The position numbers and the translations under genes were made by a program. Positions 53,221-61,878 of a stretch of DNA of 64,000 nt are shown piece after piece. Location: positions 4,192,307-4,256,306 of the forward strand of contig NZ_CP132359.1 in the NCBI RefSeq assembly GCF_030758975.1. The letters are read 5' to 3'. This DNA comes from Bosea beijingensis (GTDB lineage Bacteria > Pseudomonadota > Alphaproteobacteria > Rhizobiales > Beijerinckiaceae). Numbering within the stretch: position 1 is the stretch's first letter; each line of letters begins with the position of its first letter. The notes under the pieces were generated by a model, which searched no databases, had not been told where the DNA came from, and saw only the letters and a list, made by a program, of their open reading frames with translations.

Positions 53221-54657
53221 ATGACGAATTGGCCCGTCTACGGCGAGATCACCGGCCCGATCGTGATGATCGGCTTCGGCTCGATCGGCCGCGGTACGCT
53301 GCCGCTGCTCGAACGGCACTTCAAGTTCGACAAGAGCCGGTTCGTCGTCATTGCTCCCGATGATTCCAATCGCCACCTGCTCGACGAGCGCGGCATCCGC
53401 TTCATCCAGGAAGCCGTCACCATCGAGAACTACAAGACGATGCTGGAGCCGCTGCTGACCGCCGGCGGCGGACAGGGCTTCTGCGTCAATCTCTCCTGCG
53501 ACACTGGCTCGCGCGACATCATGGAGCTCTGCTCCAGCCTCGGCGCGCTCTATATCGACACGGTCAACGAACCCTGGCTCGGCTTCTATTTCGACGAGAG
53601 CAAGGGCCCGGCCGAGCGCTCGAACTATGCGCTGCGCGAGATGACGCTCGCCGCCAAGCGGGCGCGCCCGGCCGGCACGCCGACGGCCGTCTCCTGCTGC
53701 GGCGCCAATCCCGGCATGGTCTCCTCGCTGGTGAAGCGGGCGCTGACGAACCTCGCCGCCGACATGCGTCTCAACGCGACGCAGCCGAACACCCGCGAGG
53801 AATGGGCCGCGCTGATGCAGCGCGTCGGCGTCAAGGGCGTCCATATCGCCGAGCGCGACACCCAGCGTTCGAAGAACCCCAAGCCGCCGGGCGTGTTCGT
53901 CAACACCTGGTCGGTTGAAGGCTTCATCGCGGAAGCCGTGCAGCCTGCCGAACTCGGCTGGGGTACCCACGAGAAGTGGATGCCGGCGAATGCCCATGGC
54001 CACGAGACCGGCTCGCAGGCCGCGATCTATCTGATGCAGGCCGGCGCCGAGACCAAGGTCCGGAGCTGGTGCCCGACGCCCGGTCCCCAGTACGGGTTCC
54101 TGGTCACGCATAACGAGTCGATCTCGATCGCGGACTATTTCACCGTGCGCGACGAGGCCGGCAAGGCGATCTTCCGGCCGACCTGCCACTATGCCTACCA
54201 CCCGGCGAACGACGCGGTGCTCTCGCTGCACGAGATGTTCGGCAATGCCGGCCGGCCGCAGGACGAACAGCACATCCTCGAGGAGAACGAGGTCGTCGAC
54301 GGCATCGACGAGCTCGGCGTGCTGCTCTACGGCCACGAGAAGGGCGCCTACTGGTTCGGCTCGCAGCTTTCGACCGAGGAAGCGCGTTCGCTCGCGCCCT
54401 ACCAGACCGCGACCGGTCTGCAAGTGACCTCTTCCGTGCTGGCCGGCATGGTCTGGGCGCTGGAGAACCCGCGCGCGGGAATCGTCGAGGTCGAGGAACT
54501 CGATTTCAACCGCTGCCTCGAGATCCAGCAGCCTTATCTCGGGCCGGTGAAGGGCTACTACACCGACTGGACGCCGCTCGATGGACGCCCGGGCCTGTTC
54601 CCGGAGGATATCGACACCAGCGACCCCTGGCAGTTCAAGAACATCCTGGTTCGGTGA
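53221..54657 (+). CDS. hss: Homospermidine synthase
   Basis: A 478-aa NAD-dependent enzyme that joins two putrescine units (or putrescine and spermidine) into sym-homospermidine, the main triamine of many alphaproteobacteria. The dinucleotide motif is GFGSIGRG at 18-25. DTVNEPWLGFYFD, CCGANPGMVSSLVKRAL, HGHETGSQAAIYLMQAG in parts and a C-terminal YLGPVKGYYTDWTPL fit the family. AGGAG precedes the start by nine bases. It completes a putrescine-to-homospermidine pair with the decarboxylase. Confidence 0.95.
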   Translation: MTNWPVYGEITGPIVMIGFGSIGRGTLPLLERHFKFDKSRFVVIAPDDSNRHLLDERGIRFIQEAVTIENYKTMLEPLLTAGGGQGFCVNLSCDTGSRDIMELCSSLGALYIDTVNEPWLGFYFDESKGPAERSNYALREMTLAAKRARPAGTPTAVSCCGANPGMVSSLVKRALTNLAADMRLNATQPNTREEWAALMQRVGVKGVHIAERDTQRSKNPKPPGVFVNTWSVEGFIAEAVQPAELGWGTHEKWMPANAHGHETGSQAAIYLMQAGAETKVRSWCPTPGPQYGFLVTHNESISIADYFTVRDEAGKAIFRPTCHYAYHPANDAVLSLHEMFGNAGRPQDEQHILEENEVVDGIDELGVLLYGHEKGAYWFGSQLSTEEARSLAPYQTATGLQVTSSVLAGMVWALENPRAGIVEVEELDFNRCLEIQQPYLGPVKGYYTDWTPLDGRPGLFPEDIDTSDPWQFKNILVR

Positions 54658-54661
54658 AAGC

Positions 54662-54833
54662 TGTCATCCCGCACGCGCTGCGGCACGTAGTGCTGCTGCG
54701 CAGTTGCGGGATCGTTTTCCGATAAGGGCGCCTTCTCATGCAGGGGCGCCCTTTCCTTTGAGGTGCGCCTTCTCGTCGCGCGGTCCCGCATCTGCGCAGC
54801 AGCACTTCATGCCGCAGCGCGTGCGGGATGACA
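54662..54833. repeat. 172-bp palindromic element with 24-bp perfect ends
   Basis: The ends (54662-54685 and 54810-54833, starting TGTCATCCCGCACGCGC) are perfect inverted copies of 24 bases. Further perfect pairs lie inside: 54689-54703 with 54792-54806, and 54705-54711 with 54784-54790. The centre holds its own hairpin, AAGGGCGCC (54724-54732) with GGCGCCCTT (54745-54753), followed by TCCTTT. The whole could fold into one long cruciform. It starts five bases after the homospermidine synthase stop and ends 19 bases from the opposite gene. Confidence 0.85.
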
Positions 54834-54852
54834 CTCTATGACCTAAGACACT

Positions 54853-56250
54853 TTATGACTTGCGGGCGACCTTCACGCCGGCCAGCAGCGCTGCGCCCGC
54901 GAGGAAGAACACGATCAGCACGGCCAGGCCCGCGCGCTGGCTGGCGAAGATCGTCGTCGCCAGCGCAACCAGCGTCGGTCCCATGAAGGACGTGACCTTG
55001 CCCGAGAGCGCAAACAGCCCGAAGAATTCGCCGATGCGCCCCTCCGGCGCCAATCGCGCCATCAGGCTGCGCGAGGCGGCCTGCATCGGTCCGGCGACGA
55101 GGCCGATCAGCAGGCCGAGGCCGAGATAAACCCGCTCCGGCAGCGAGGCGAACAGTCCGTCGCCCGGTACAGGCGGTGAAGCCGGGATCACGAACAGGAT
55201 GCGGTCGGTACCGAGCGAGAGGATGCCGATACAGGCGAAGAGCAGGCAGGCGATCGCGCCGAGCACCACCGGCTTGCCGCCGATGCGGTCGTCGAGCTTG
55301 CCGCCGGCCCAGGCGCCCAGCGTACCGGTGACGGTCAGTAGGATGCCGAAGATGCCGAGCTCGATCGTCTGCCAGCCGAAGACGCCGGCCGCATAGATGC
55401 CGCCGAAGGCGAAGAGCGCGACCAGCGCATCCTGGTAGATCATGTTGGCGAGCAGGAAACGGCCGAGCGAAGGCAGCTTCGGCAATTCGGCCAGCGTATC
55501 CTTCAGGCGTCCGACGCCGCCCCTGGCGGCCTCGGCAAGGCTCAGGCCGGTCCTGCCGGAATCCGGCGTCAGCAGGAACATCGGCGTGACGAAGACGATG
55601 AACCAGAGCGCTGTCAGCGGGCCGGAGAAGCGGTCGCCCTCGCGCGCGGCGGCGTCGAGCCCGAAGATCGGCGCTATGCCAATGAGCGTCTTGCCGGTCT
55701 GTGGGTCGGCGGCCAGCAGGCCGAGCGTGATCGCGAGCGAGAGCAGACCACCGAGATACCCGATCGCCCAGCCGGTGCCGGAAAGCCAGCCGAGCCGCTC
55801 CGGCGGCACCAGCCGCGTCATCATCGCATTGTTGAAGGTGGTGGCGAATTCGGCACCGATCGTTGCGATGACGAAGCCGGCGAGCGCGATCGGCACGGCG
55901 GCGGCCGATCCCGGCACGGCGAACCAGAGCATCGCGGAGCCGATGACCAGCAACGCGCCGAAAGCGGCGATCCAGGGTTTGCGCGGCCCGGTCCGGTCGG
56001 CGATGCCGCCAAGCAAAGGCGAGAGCAGGGCGATGCACAGGCCGGCGAAGCCCGTCGCATAGCCCCAGAGCGCCTGGCCGTCGGCGGCGTCCTTCGCCAG
56101 AGCCGAGGCGAAGAAAGGCGCGAAGACGAAAGTTGTGATCAGCGTGAAGAAGGGCTGGGCCGACCAGTCGAAGAACAGCCAGGCGGTGACCGCGTGGCGC
56201 GGCGGCCAGACTGTCGGTGGCGCTTCGGCAGGCGGCGTCGCGGGCGTCAC
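54853..56250 (-). CDS. MFS transporter, Atg22/UMF1-like
   Basis: A 465-aa inner-membrane carrier with about 12 helices. WLFFDWSAQPFFTLITTFVFAPFF is the opening helix pattern of the vacuole-effluxer (Atg22/UMF1) group, followed by GGIADRTGPRKPWI and, in the second half, GGKLDDRIGGKPVVLG. Bacterial substrates are unknown; amino acids are exported by the yeast protein. The GTG start at 56250 overlaps the stop of the Lon-N gene by four bases (GTGA), showing translational coupling. Confidence 0.85.
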   Translation of the reverse strand: MTPATPPAEAPPTVWPPRHAVTAWLFFDWSAQPFFTLITTFVFAPFFASALAKDAADGQALWGYATGFAGLCIALLSPLLGGIADRTGPRKPWIAAFGALLVIGSAMLWFAVPGSAAAVPIALAGFVIATIGAEFATTFNNAMMTRLVPPERLGWLSGTGWAIGYLGGLLSLAITLGLLAADPQTGKTLIGIAPIFGLDAAAREGDRFSGPLTALWFIVFVTPMFLLTPDSGRTGLSLAEAARGGVGRLKDTLAELPKLPSLGRFLLANMIYQDALVALFAFGGIYAAGVFGWQTIELGIFGILLTVTGTLGAWAGGKLDDRIGGKPVVLGAIACLLFACIGILSLGTDRILFVIPASPPVPGDGLFASLPERVYLGLGLLIGLVAGPMQAASRSLMARLAPEGRIGEFFGLFALSGKVTSFMGPTLVALATTIFASQRAGLAVLIVFFLAGAALLAGVKVARKS

Positions 56251-56918
56251 TGCAAGGTCGTGTCCGGGTCGCCGCCGCCCCGCGCGAGCTCGATCTCGGT
56301 GATCGCCACCAGCACCTCGGCCCGGTCCTTCAGCGTCGGCGCTTCCAGGAGCGCCTGCTTCTCGCGCGGCCCGAACGGGCACATCATCGAGAGCGCGTTG
56401 ACGAGCGCCTCGTTCGGCGCCTCGTTGACGCCCTTCCAGTCGATCTTGAGGTCGTTGGCCTTGGCGAAGTCGCGGAGTGCCTTGAGCAGGCCCTTGCGGT
56501 CGACCTCGTCCTCGCCGGTCCGGGCGACGAAATCGGCGGCGAAGGCGTCATAGCCGACGCGGCCCTGGCGATAAGGGGTTGTCACCGCCAGTTCATCGAG
56601 CAGCCGGAAGCGGCTGATCCCGGTCAGCGTGATGATGTAGCGGCCGTCGCCGGTCTCGGAGAACTGGGTGATGCGGCCGAGGCAGCCCACCTTGAGCAGC
56701 GGCGGGATTTCGGGCTGGCGGCCGGTTTCCGGCTCGGGCTGGATGATGCCGATGACGCGATCGCCCTTAAGAGCGTCATCGATCATGGCGAGATAACGCG
56801 GCTCGAAGATATTGAGCGGCATCTGGCCGCGCGGCAGGAGCAGCGCGCCGCCGAGCGGAAAGAGCGGGATCGCCTCCGGGCAATCCCTGGCTCCCTCGTA
56901 GACGGCGTTCATGCCCAT
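56247..56918 (-). CDS. Lon N-terminal (LON substrate-binding) domain protein
   Basis: A 223-aa protein holding only the Lon substrate-binding domain: AIPLFPLGGALLLPRGQMPLNIFEPRYLAMIDDAL in adjacent pieces, RVIGIIQPEP and GCLGRITQFSETGDGRYIITLTG. There is no ATPase or protease part, as is normal for this stand-alone family. Function unclear; possibly protein quality control. The start may be at 56918 or 56912. It follows the thioredoxin-TPR gene, the usual alphaproteobacterial order. Confidence 0.88.
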   Translation of the reverse strand: MGMNAVYEGARDCPEAIPLFPLGGALLLPRGQMPLNIFEPRYLAMIDDALKGDRVIGIIQPEPETGRQPEIPPLLKVGCLGRITQFSETGDGRYIITLTGISRFRLLDELAVTTPYRQGRVGYDAFAADFVARTGEDEVDRKGLLKALRDFAKANDLKIDWKGVNEAPNEALVNALSMMCPFGPREKQALLEAPTLKDRAEVLVAITEIELARGGGDPDTTLQ

Positions 56919-56941
56919 GCGCGCCTCGTCCTTGTCGCCGA

Positions 56942-57841
56942 TCAGGCGAACAGCAGGGTCGAAAGCTTGCGGCGCCCGGCGACGCTTGCCTCGTCCATCG
57001 GGCCCCAGGCCTCGAAGAACTGCAGGAGCTGCTTGCGCGCGCCGTCGTCGTTCCACTTCCTATCGGCCTTGATGATGGCGACGAGATGATCGACCGCCTC
57101 CTCGCGCCTGTCGCGGGCGTTGAGCGCCAGCGCCAGATCGAACCGGGCCTGATGGTCCTTCGGGTTGGCGGCGACCTTGGTTTCAAGCTCGGCGGTATCG
57201 CCGAGCGAGGCGGCCTGCTCGGCGAGCTCGATCGCCGCGCGGATTGCCGTGATCGCCGGATCGGCGGCCTTGTCCTGGGGCGCCATGCCGAGAATGCCCT
57301 TGGCGCCCTCGATATCGCCGCTGTCGAGATGCAGCCGGGCCAGGCCGGCGATCGCAGCGAGGTTGTCGGGCTCGATCTCGAGTACGCCGGCATAGAGCTC
57401 GCTCGCCCCGGCAGGGTCGCCTGCCGCGATGGCGGCGGCCGCAGCCTCGATCAGCTCCGCGGTCTCGCCCGGACCCATCGGCCCGACCAGGCGCTCGATG
57501 AAGACCTTGATCTGGCTTTCGGGCTGGGCGCCCATGAAGCCGTCGATCGGCTGACCCTGCTTGAAGGCGATGACGGCAGGAATCGACTGGATGCCGAGCT
57601 GGCCGGGAATCTGCGGGTGCTCGTCGATGTTCATCTTGACGAGCTTGACCTTTCCGCCGGCCGCCTTGACCACCTTCTCGATGACGGGGGTGAGCTGCTT
57701 GCAGGGGCCGCACCAGGGCGCCCAGAAATCGATCAGCACCGGCTGCTTCATCGATTCCGCGATGACGTCCTCGCGGAAGCCCTGGGTCGTGGTGTCCTTG
57801 ATCAAGCCGGGTTGCTCGGCCGCATCGCCATTGACCAGCAT
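56942..57841 (-). CDS. Thioredoxin-TPR co-chaperone (YbbN/CnoX-like)
   Basis: A 299-aa protein. Thioredoxin domain at about 15-125 with active site WAPWCGPCK (Cys44, Cys47) and an IPAVIAFKQG cis-proline loop. Helical TPR-like repeats follow (about 135-299, AAAAIAAGDPAGASELYAGVLEIEPDNLAAIAGLARLHLDSGD in parts). E. coli CnoX (YbbN) is a chaperedoxin that protects proteins from oxidation and hands them to GroEL or DnaK; it lacks CxxC redox activity, whereas here CGPC is intact. AAGGA precedes the start. Confidence 0.92.
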   Translation of the reverse strand: MLVNGDAAEQPGLIKDTTTQGFREDVIAESMKQPVLIDFWAPWCGPCKQLTPVIEKVVKAAGGKVKLVKMNIDEHPQIPGQLGIQSIPAVIAFKQGQPIDGFMGAQPESQIKVFIERLVGPMGPGETAELIEAAAAAIAAGDPAGASELYAGVLEIEPDNLAAIAGLARLHLDSGDIEGAKGILGMAPQDKAADPAITAIRAAIELAEQAASLGDTAELETKVAANPKDHQARFDLALALNARDRREEAVDHLVAIIKADRKWNDDGARKQLLQFFEAWGPMDEASVAGRRKLSTLLFA

Positions 57842-57922
57842 GGGTCGTCCTTCGTGAGATATCCTGGAGGCGCAGGCTTCGCCGTCGGTCCGCCTGCGCA
57901 GTTGCGCCATAGATGGGGTGCT

Positions 57923-58447
57923 TCAGCCGTTCTGTCCATCGGGCGGGACGGGCAAATCGACGATCAGCGGTTCGTGCCCCGTGCTCCGGAAGAAGGCCAG
58001 CAGATCGTCGCGGCTGACTCGCAAGGTTGCGGTGTTGATCAAAGGATGGAAATTGACGTCCTCGCCGGTCGCGAGCGTCGCATCCAATACCATTGTGACG
58101 TCGCCCGCGCGGTCGTTGATCACGGCGAAGGCCGTGACGGAGCCCGGCGTGACGCCGAGCTTCTCCAGCAGCAATTCGGCCGAGCCGAAGGAGAGCCGGC
58201 CGCTGGCGCCGATGCGCTCATGCAGCCGCTTCAGATCGATGCGCGCGTGGGCTTCGGCCGAGACCAGGAAGATTCGGCCCTTCTTGTCCTTGAGGAACAG
58301 GTTCTTGGTGTGATGGCCGACCATCTCGTCACGATGCGGCGCCGTCTCGGCGACGGTGAAGACCGCCGGATGGTCGGTACGATGGAAGGCGATGCCCTTC
58401 TCGGCGAGATAGGCACAGAGCTGTTCGGGTGTGATGGGCGCGGTCAT
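57923..58447 (-). CDS. Prolyl-tRNA editing protein (ProX/YbaK type)
   Basis: A 174-aa stand-alone editing domain that hydrolyses mischarged Ala-tRNA(Pro) or similar species. YLAEKGIAFHRTDHPAVFTV, HHTKNLFLKDKKGRIFLVS, LSFGSAELLLEKLGVTPGSVTAFAVIND in parts and a C-terminal region match the ProX family. Length is usual. The ATG at 58447 was chosen over an upstream in-frame start at 58552. It stands upstream of the thioredoxin gene on the same strand. Confidence 0.88.
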   Translation of the reverse strand: MTAPITPEQLCAYLAEKGIAFHRTDHPAVFTVAETAPHRDEMVGHHTKNLFLKDKKGRIFLVSAEAHARIDLKRLHERIGASGRLSFGSAELLLEKLGVTPGSVTAFAVINDRAGDVTMVLDATLATGEDVNFHPLINTATLRVSRDDLLAFFRSTGHEPLIVDLPVPPDGQNG

Positions 58448-58679
58448 GGTGAGGCGATCGACAGCGGCAGGGTTCGAGGCGGCAATGAAAATGCCTGCCG
58501 GGCGGCAGGAGCGGGCCGGAAAATGCCTAGCTCTGCATGGCGTCGACAGCAAGACGGGGGCGGCGAATTAGGAGTTTTGTGGAAGGCGGCAAAAAAACTT
58601 TCGCCGGGGTGCTTGCGCTTCGCGGCGCTTTGGGGCAATAACCCGGCCGCGCCGCCAGCACGGCGCGACTGTCTCGGAT

Positions 58680-58754
58680 GCGGGTGTAGCTCAGGGGTAG
58701 AGCACAACCTTGCCAAGGTTGGGGTCGAGGGTTCGAATCCCTTCGCCCGCTCCA
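58680..58754 (+). tRNA. tRNA-Gly (anticodon GCC)
   Basis: A 75-base cloverleaf with encoded CCA. The acceptor GCGGGTG pairs with CGCCCGC (one G-T), the D arm is GCTC...GAGC, the anticodon stem CAACC/GGTTG holds TTGCCAA with anticodon GCC, and the T arm GAGGG-TTCGAAT-CCCTT is standard. Discriminator T58751 is followed by CCA. Confidence 0.97.
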
Positions 58755-58782
58755 GACAATCTCAAGGCTTGAGAAGCATGCG

Positions 58783-58814
58783 AGCGTCGGATCTTCCGGC
58801 GCTTTTTGCTTTTT
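58783..58814 (+). terminator. Terminator after tRNA-Gly
   Basis: AGCGTCGG (58783-58790) pairs with CCGGCGCT (58796-58803; one G-T pair), followed by TTTTGCTTTTT. Confidence 0.85.
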
Positions 58815-58857
58815 GGGCCTGAGCTTCCTGGCCGGAAGCTATCCGGCTGCGAACGAA

Positions 58858-58881
58858 AAAGGGCGCCGTCCGGCGCCCTTT
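58858..58881 (-). terminator. Terminator of the MFS transporter gene
   Basis: An 11-bp perfect stem (58858-58868 with 58871-58881). On the minus strand it runs into TTTTTCG-type T-rich sequence (shared with the stem base). Confidence 0.85.
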
Positions 58882-58909
58882 GTATTTCGGCCGTGCTGTT
58901 CAGCTTGCC

Positions 58910-60142
58910 TCAGGTCAGTTCCGCGCCACGCTTCTCGGGGATGAGGAGCCACATCGCGAGAAGGTCGAGGATGTAGAGGGCCGCCAGCAGCGCGATGGCA
59001 GTCTGGAAGCCGTGCGTCGCTGCGATCGCGCCGACCACGACCGGGCCGAAGCCGCCGACTCCGCGGCCGATGTTGAACAGCACGTTCTGCGCGGTGGCGC
59101 GCGCCGCCGTCGGGAAGAGCTCGCTGATCAGCGCGCCATAGCCGCCGAGCATGCCGTTGACGAAGAAGCCCATGACGGCGCCGCCGACCAGAAGCTGGAA
59201 CGGGTCGGTCAGGCGCGAATAGACCATCACCATCACGGCGGCGCCGATCATGTAGCCGAAGAAGGCTGGGCGTCGGCCGATCCGATCCGCGATATGGCCG
59301 AAGGCGAAGATGCCGAGCGCCATGCCGCCGATGGTCACCGCCGTCCACACCGCCGACTGGGTGAGCGCAAAGCCGAACCGCGTGGCGAGATAGTTCGGCA
59401 GCCAGATCATCACGCCGTAATAGCCGAAATTCTGGACCGAGCAGAGTATGACCATGCCGAGGCTGAGCTTGGCGGTCTCGCGATCCTTGACCAGCAGGCC
59501 AAGCGCGGATTCCTTCGGCCGGTCCTTGGAACGGGCGACGAAGACCTCGGGCTCGTGCAGGGAGTGGCGGATGAAATAGGCCGCGACCGCCGGCAGGATG
59601 CCGATGGCGAACATGCCGCGCCAGCCGATCGAGGGCAGCAGCAGCGGGGTGGCCAGCGCGGCGGCGAGCACGCCGACCTGCCAGCCGAGGCCGACATAAG
59701 AGGAAGCGCGGGCGCGCTTCGAGGCCGGCCAGGCCTCGGCGACGAGCGCCATGCCGATGCCGAACTCGCCGCCGAGGCCGAGGCCGGCGATGGTGCGGTA
59801 GATCAGCAGGTCCCAGTAGCCCTGCGCCAGGGCGCACATGCCGGTGAAGACGGCGAAGAGGACGATGGTCCAGGTCAAGACGCGGACGCGGCCGATGCGG
59901 TCCGAAAGCATGCCGAAGCCGATGCCGCCGAGCACGGCGCCGACCAGCGTCGCGGTGACGAGCGAGGCGGCCTGAGCCTGGCTGAGCTGGAGATCGGCCG
60001 AGATCGCGCGCAGCATGAAGCCGAGGATCAGCAGGTCGAAGCCGTCCATCGCGTAGCCGATCGCCGCCCCCCACAAGGCCTTGCGCGCCTTGCTATCGAC
60101 TTCCGTGGGTGCTGCGGCTGCTGCCGCCTGAAGATTGCTCAT
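58910..60142 (-). CDS. MFS transporter, metabolite:H+ symporter type
   Basis: A 410-aa, 12-helix carrier. YAMDGFDLLILGFMLRAI opens helix 1 with the acidic D-x-x-D pattern of the aromatic-acid/sialate symporter families. Loop 2-3 motif is GMLSDRIGRVRVL, and its second-half copy is GHIADRIGRRPAFF; GLGLGGEFGIGMALVAE is also typical. Substrate unknown; an organic acid is likely. AAGGGG precedes the start at 60142. It is monocistronic, closed by a strong terminator. Confidence 0.9.
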   Translation of the reverse strand: MSNLQAAAAAAPTEVDSKARKALWGAAIGYAMDGFDLLILGFMLRAISADLQLSQAQAASLVTATLVGAVLGGIGFGMLSDRIGRVRVLTWTIVLFAVFTGMCALAQGYWDLLIYRTIAGLGLGGEFGIGMALVAEAWPASKRARASSYVGLGWQVGVLAAALATPLLLPSIGWRGMFAIGILPAVAAYFIRHSLHEPEVFVARSKDRPKESALGLLVKDRETAKLSLGMVILCSVQNFGYYGVMIWLPNYLATRFGFALTQSAVWTAVTIGGMALGIFAFGHIADRIGRRPAFFGYMIGAAVMVMVYSRLTDPFQLLVGGAVMGFFVNGMLGGYGALISELFPTAARATAQNVLFNIGRGVGGFGPVVVGAIAATHGFQTAIALLAALYILDLLAMWLLIPEKRGAELT

Positions 60143-60515
60143 GATGAAAGCCCCTTGTCTGCTCCAGCCAGGCCCCGCGGAGCGGCGATGTCGGCACGGC
60201 ATCGCTCTTGTTCAGATCATGTCGCATCTCATGGTGCCTGAGCCGGCGCAATGAGCGCCTGTGCTCCAGCCTGTGGATGCCGGGGGAAACCCTGCAACGA
60301 TCGTTTTTCGGCAACGCCGGGGCGATCCTGCGGCGGAGCCGGCGTTCGGAGAGGAGATGTGGCGAAACCGGACTGCGGGTGGCGGCTAAAATCGCCGCGC
60401 GGAGGGATTGACCTGCCGGGCGCACGCGATCAGAAGGGGCCGTTTGCCAATTCGACTTGCCCTGCGCCCCTTGCCGTTGCCGGCGAGCGGCGTCGCTCAG
60501 CCCGGAGACACCGCC
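60143..60515. other. Divergent spacer between MFS and pyrE genes
   Basis: A 373-bp gene-free region. TTGACC at about 60407 could be a -35 box for pyrE, but I see no matching -10. Short open frames here lack start signals and are not called. Confidence 0.35.
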
Positions 60516-61229
60516 ATGTCCAACCTGTTCACCCCGACCGACAGGGCCGTGATCGCGCGCGAAGCGGCCAAGATGCTGCTCGAGATCAAGGCGGTGCATT
60601 TCTACAGCGACAAGCCCTTCTTTTTCACCTCGGGTTGGGCGAGCCCGGTCTATATCGATTGCCGCAAGATCATCTCCTACCCGCGCCTGCGCTCGACGCT
60701 GATCGATTTCGCGGCGACCACGATCGTGCGCGATATCGGCTATGAGTCGCTCGACATCATTGCCGGCGGCGAGACGGCGGGCATCCCCTTCGCGGCCTGG
60801 ATCTCCGACCGCCTGTCGTTGCCGATGCAGTATGTCCGCAAGAAGCCGAAGGGCTTTGGCCGCAATGCCCAGATCGAAGGCTCGGTCGTCGAGGGTGCGC
60901 GCACGCTGCTGGTCGAGGACCTCGCCACGGACGGGCGCAGCAAGGTCAATTTCGCCGAAGCGCTGCGCAATGCCGGCGCCGATGTGCAGCACTGCTTCGT
61001 GCTGTTCTATTACGACATCTTCCCGAAGAGCCGCGAATTGATGACCGAGATCGGCATCAACCTGCATTATCTCACCACCTGGTGGGACGTGCTCGCCGTC
61101 GCCAAGGATAGCGGCCATTTCGAGCCGAAGATCCTGGCCGAGGTCGAGAGCTTCCTGAACGACCCGGCGACCTGGTCGGCCAAGCATGGCGGCATCTCCG
61201 CTTTCGGCGAGGAAAAGAAGCCGGCCTGA
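60516..61229 (+). CDS. pyrE: Orotate phosphoribosyltransferase
   Basis: PyrE (237 aa) joins orotate to PRPP in pyrimidine synthesis. [28 protein letters not shown] and the PRPP-binding loop [13 protein letters not shown] (131-143) are conserved. It is of the longer type with extra C-terminal helices ([11 protein letters not shown]). CGGAGA precedes the start at 60516. The LOG-like gene begins three bases after its stop. Confidence 0.95.
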   Translation: MSNLFTPTDRAVIAREAAKMLLEIKAVHFYSDKPFFFTSGWASPVYIDCRKIISYPRLRSTLIDFAATTIVRDIGYESLDIIAGGETAGIPFAAWISDRLSLPMQYVRKKPKGFGRNAQIEGSVVEGARTLLVEDLATDGRSKVNFAEALRNAGADVQHCFVLFYYDIFPKSRELMTEIGINLHYLTTWWDVLAVAKDSGHFEPKILAEVESFLNDPATWSAKHGGISAFGEEKKPA

Positions 61230-61232
61230 GCC

Positions 61233-61868
61233 ATGGCTTCGGACCTGCAACTGCGATTCGATCGCGAGAGCGGGCAGTTGCATGATGGACGCGGCCGGGT
61301 CTTCGATCCGGCGGCGCGACGCTGGCGCGAGACGACGGATGCGGTGCAGGGCGAGCCTGTCTCTCCGGCCGGCGCCCTGGACTGGCTGCAGCGCGAGAGC
61401 GGTAATCCGCTGCGGACGCCGGTCGCCGTGATCGGGACGCGCACGCCGACGGCTTCGCAAGCCGCTGCCGCTGCCACGATCGGGCGTTTGCTTGCAGGGC
61501 ATGGCGTGACCGTGCTGTGCGGCGGCCGCGCCGGGGTGATGGAAGAGGTCTGCCGCGGCGTGGCGGAAGCCGGCGGCCTGTCGATCGGCCTTCTGCCCGA
61601 TGACGAGCCGGAAGCGGCCAACCCTTTCGTCACCGTTCCATTGGCGACCGGGATCGGCGTCGCCCGCAATGCTTTGATCGCCCGGGCGGCCTGCTGCCTC
61701 GTCGCGATCGGCGGCGGCTACGGCACCCTGTCCGAAATCGCTTTCGCCCTGCAGTTCAAGCGACCGGTCTTCCTGCTGGAGGATGCGCCTTCGGTCGATG
61801 GCGCGCAGGCCTGCACTGACGCGGAAGCGGCACTCGATGCGGTGGCGCGCGTGATCCTGGCGCTCTGA
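61233..61868 (+). CDS. LOG/SLOG-family nucleotide-binding protein (TIGR00725-like)
   Basis: A 211-aa Rossmann protein. The LOG-type motifs are CGGRAGVMEE (96-105), GVARN (142-146) and GGGYGTLSE (160-168), the last replacing the PGGxGTxxE of plant LOG cytokinin-activating phosphoribohydrolases. The TIGR00725 group is usually called a putative phosphoribohydrolase. An N-terminal part of about 60 residues (RFDRESGQLHDGRGRVFD) is additional. It lies in one unit with pyrE, which suggests a nucleotide-linked role. Confidence 0.78.
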   Translation: MASDLQLRFDRESGQLHDGRGRVFDPAARRWRETTDAVQGEPVSPAGALDWLQRESGNPLRTPVAVIGTRTPTASQAAAAATIGRLLAGHGVTVLCGGRAGVMEEVCRGVAEAGGLSIGLLPDDEPEAANPFVTVPLATGIGVARNALIARAACCLVAIGGGYGTLSEIAFALQFKRPVFLLEDAPSVDGAQACTDAEAALDAVARVILAL

Positions 61869-61878
61869 GCGCCGAGTT

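Noticed and set aside
58680..58754. tRNA-Gly as an attachment site for an integrated element
   Set aside because: No integrase, no partial tRNA repeat and no change in gene content were seen on either side.
60208..60411. Short frames in the MFS-pyrE spacer
   Set aside because: No start signal, no codon bias and no familiar motif.
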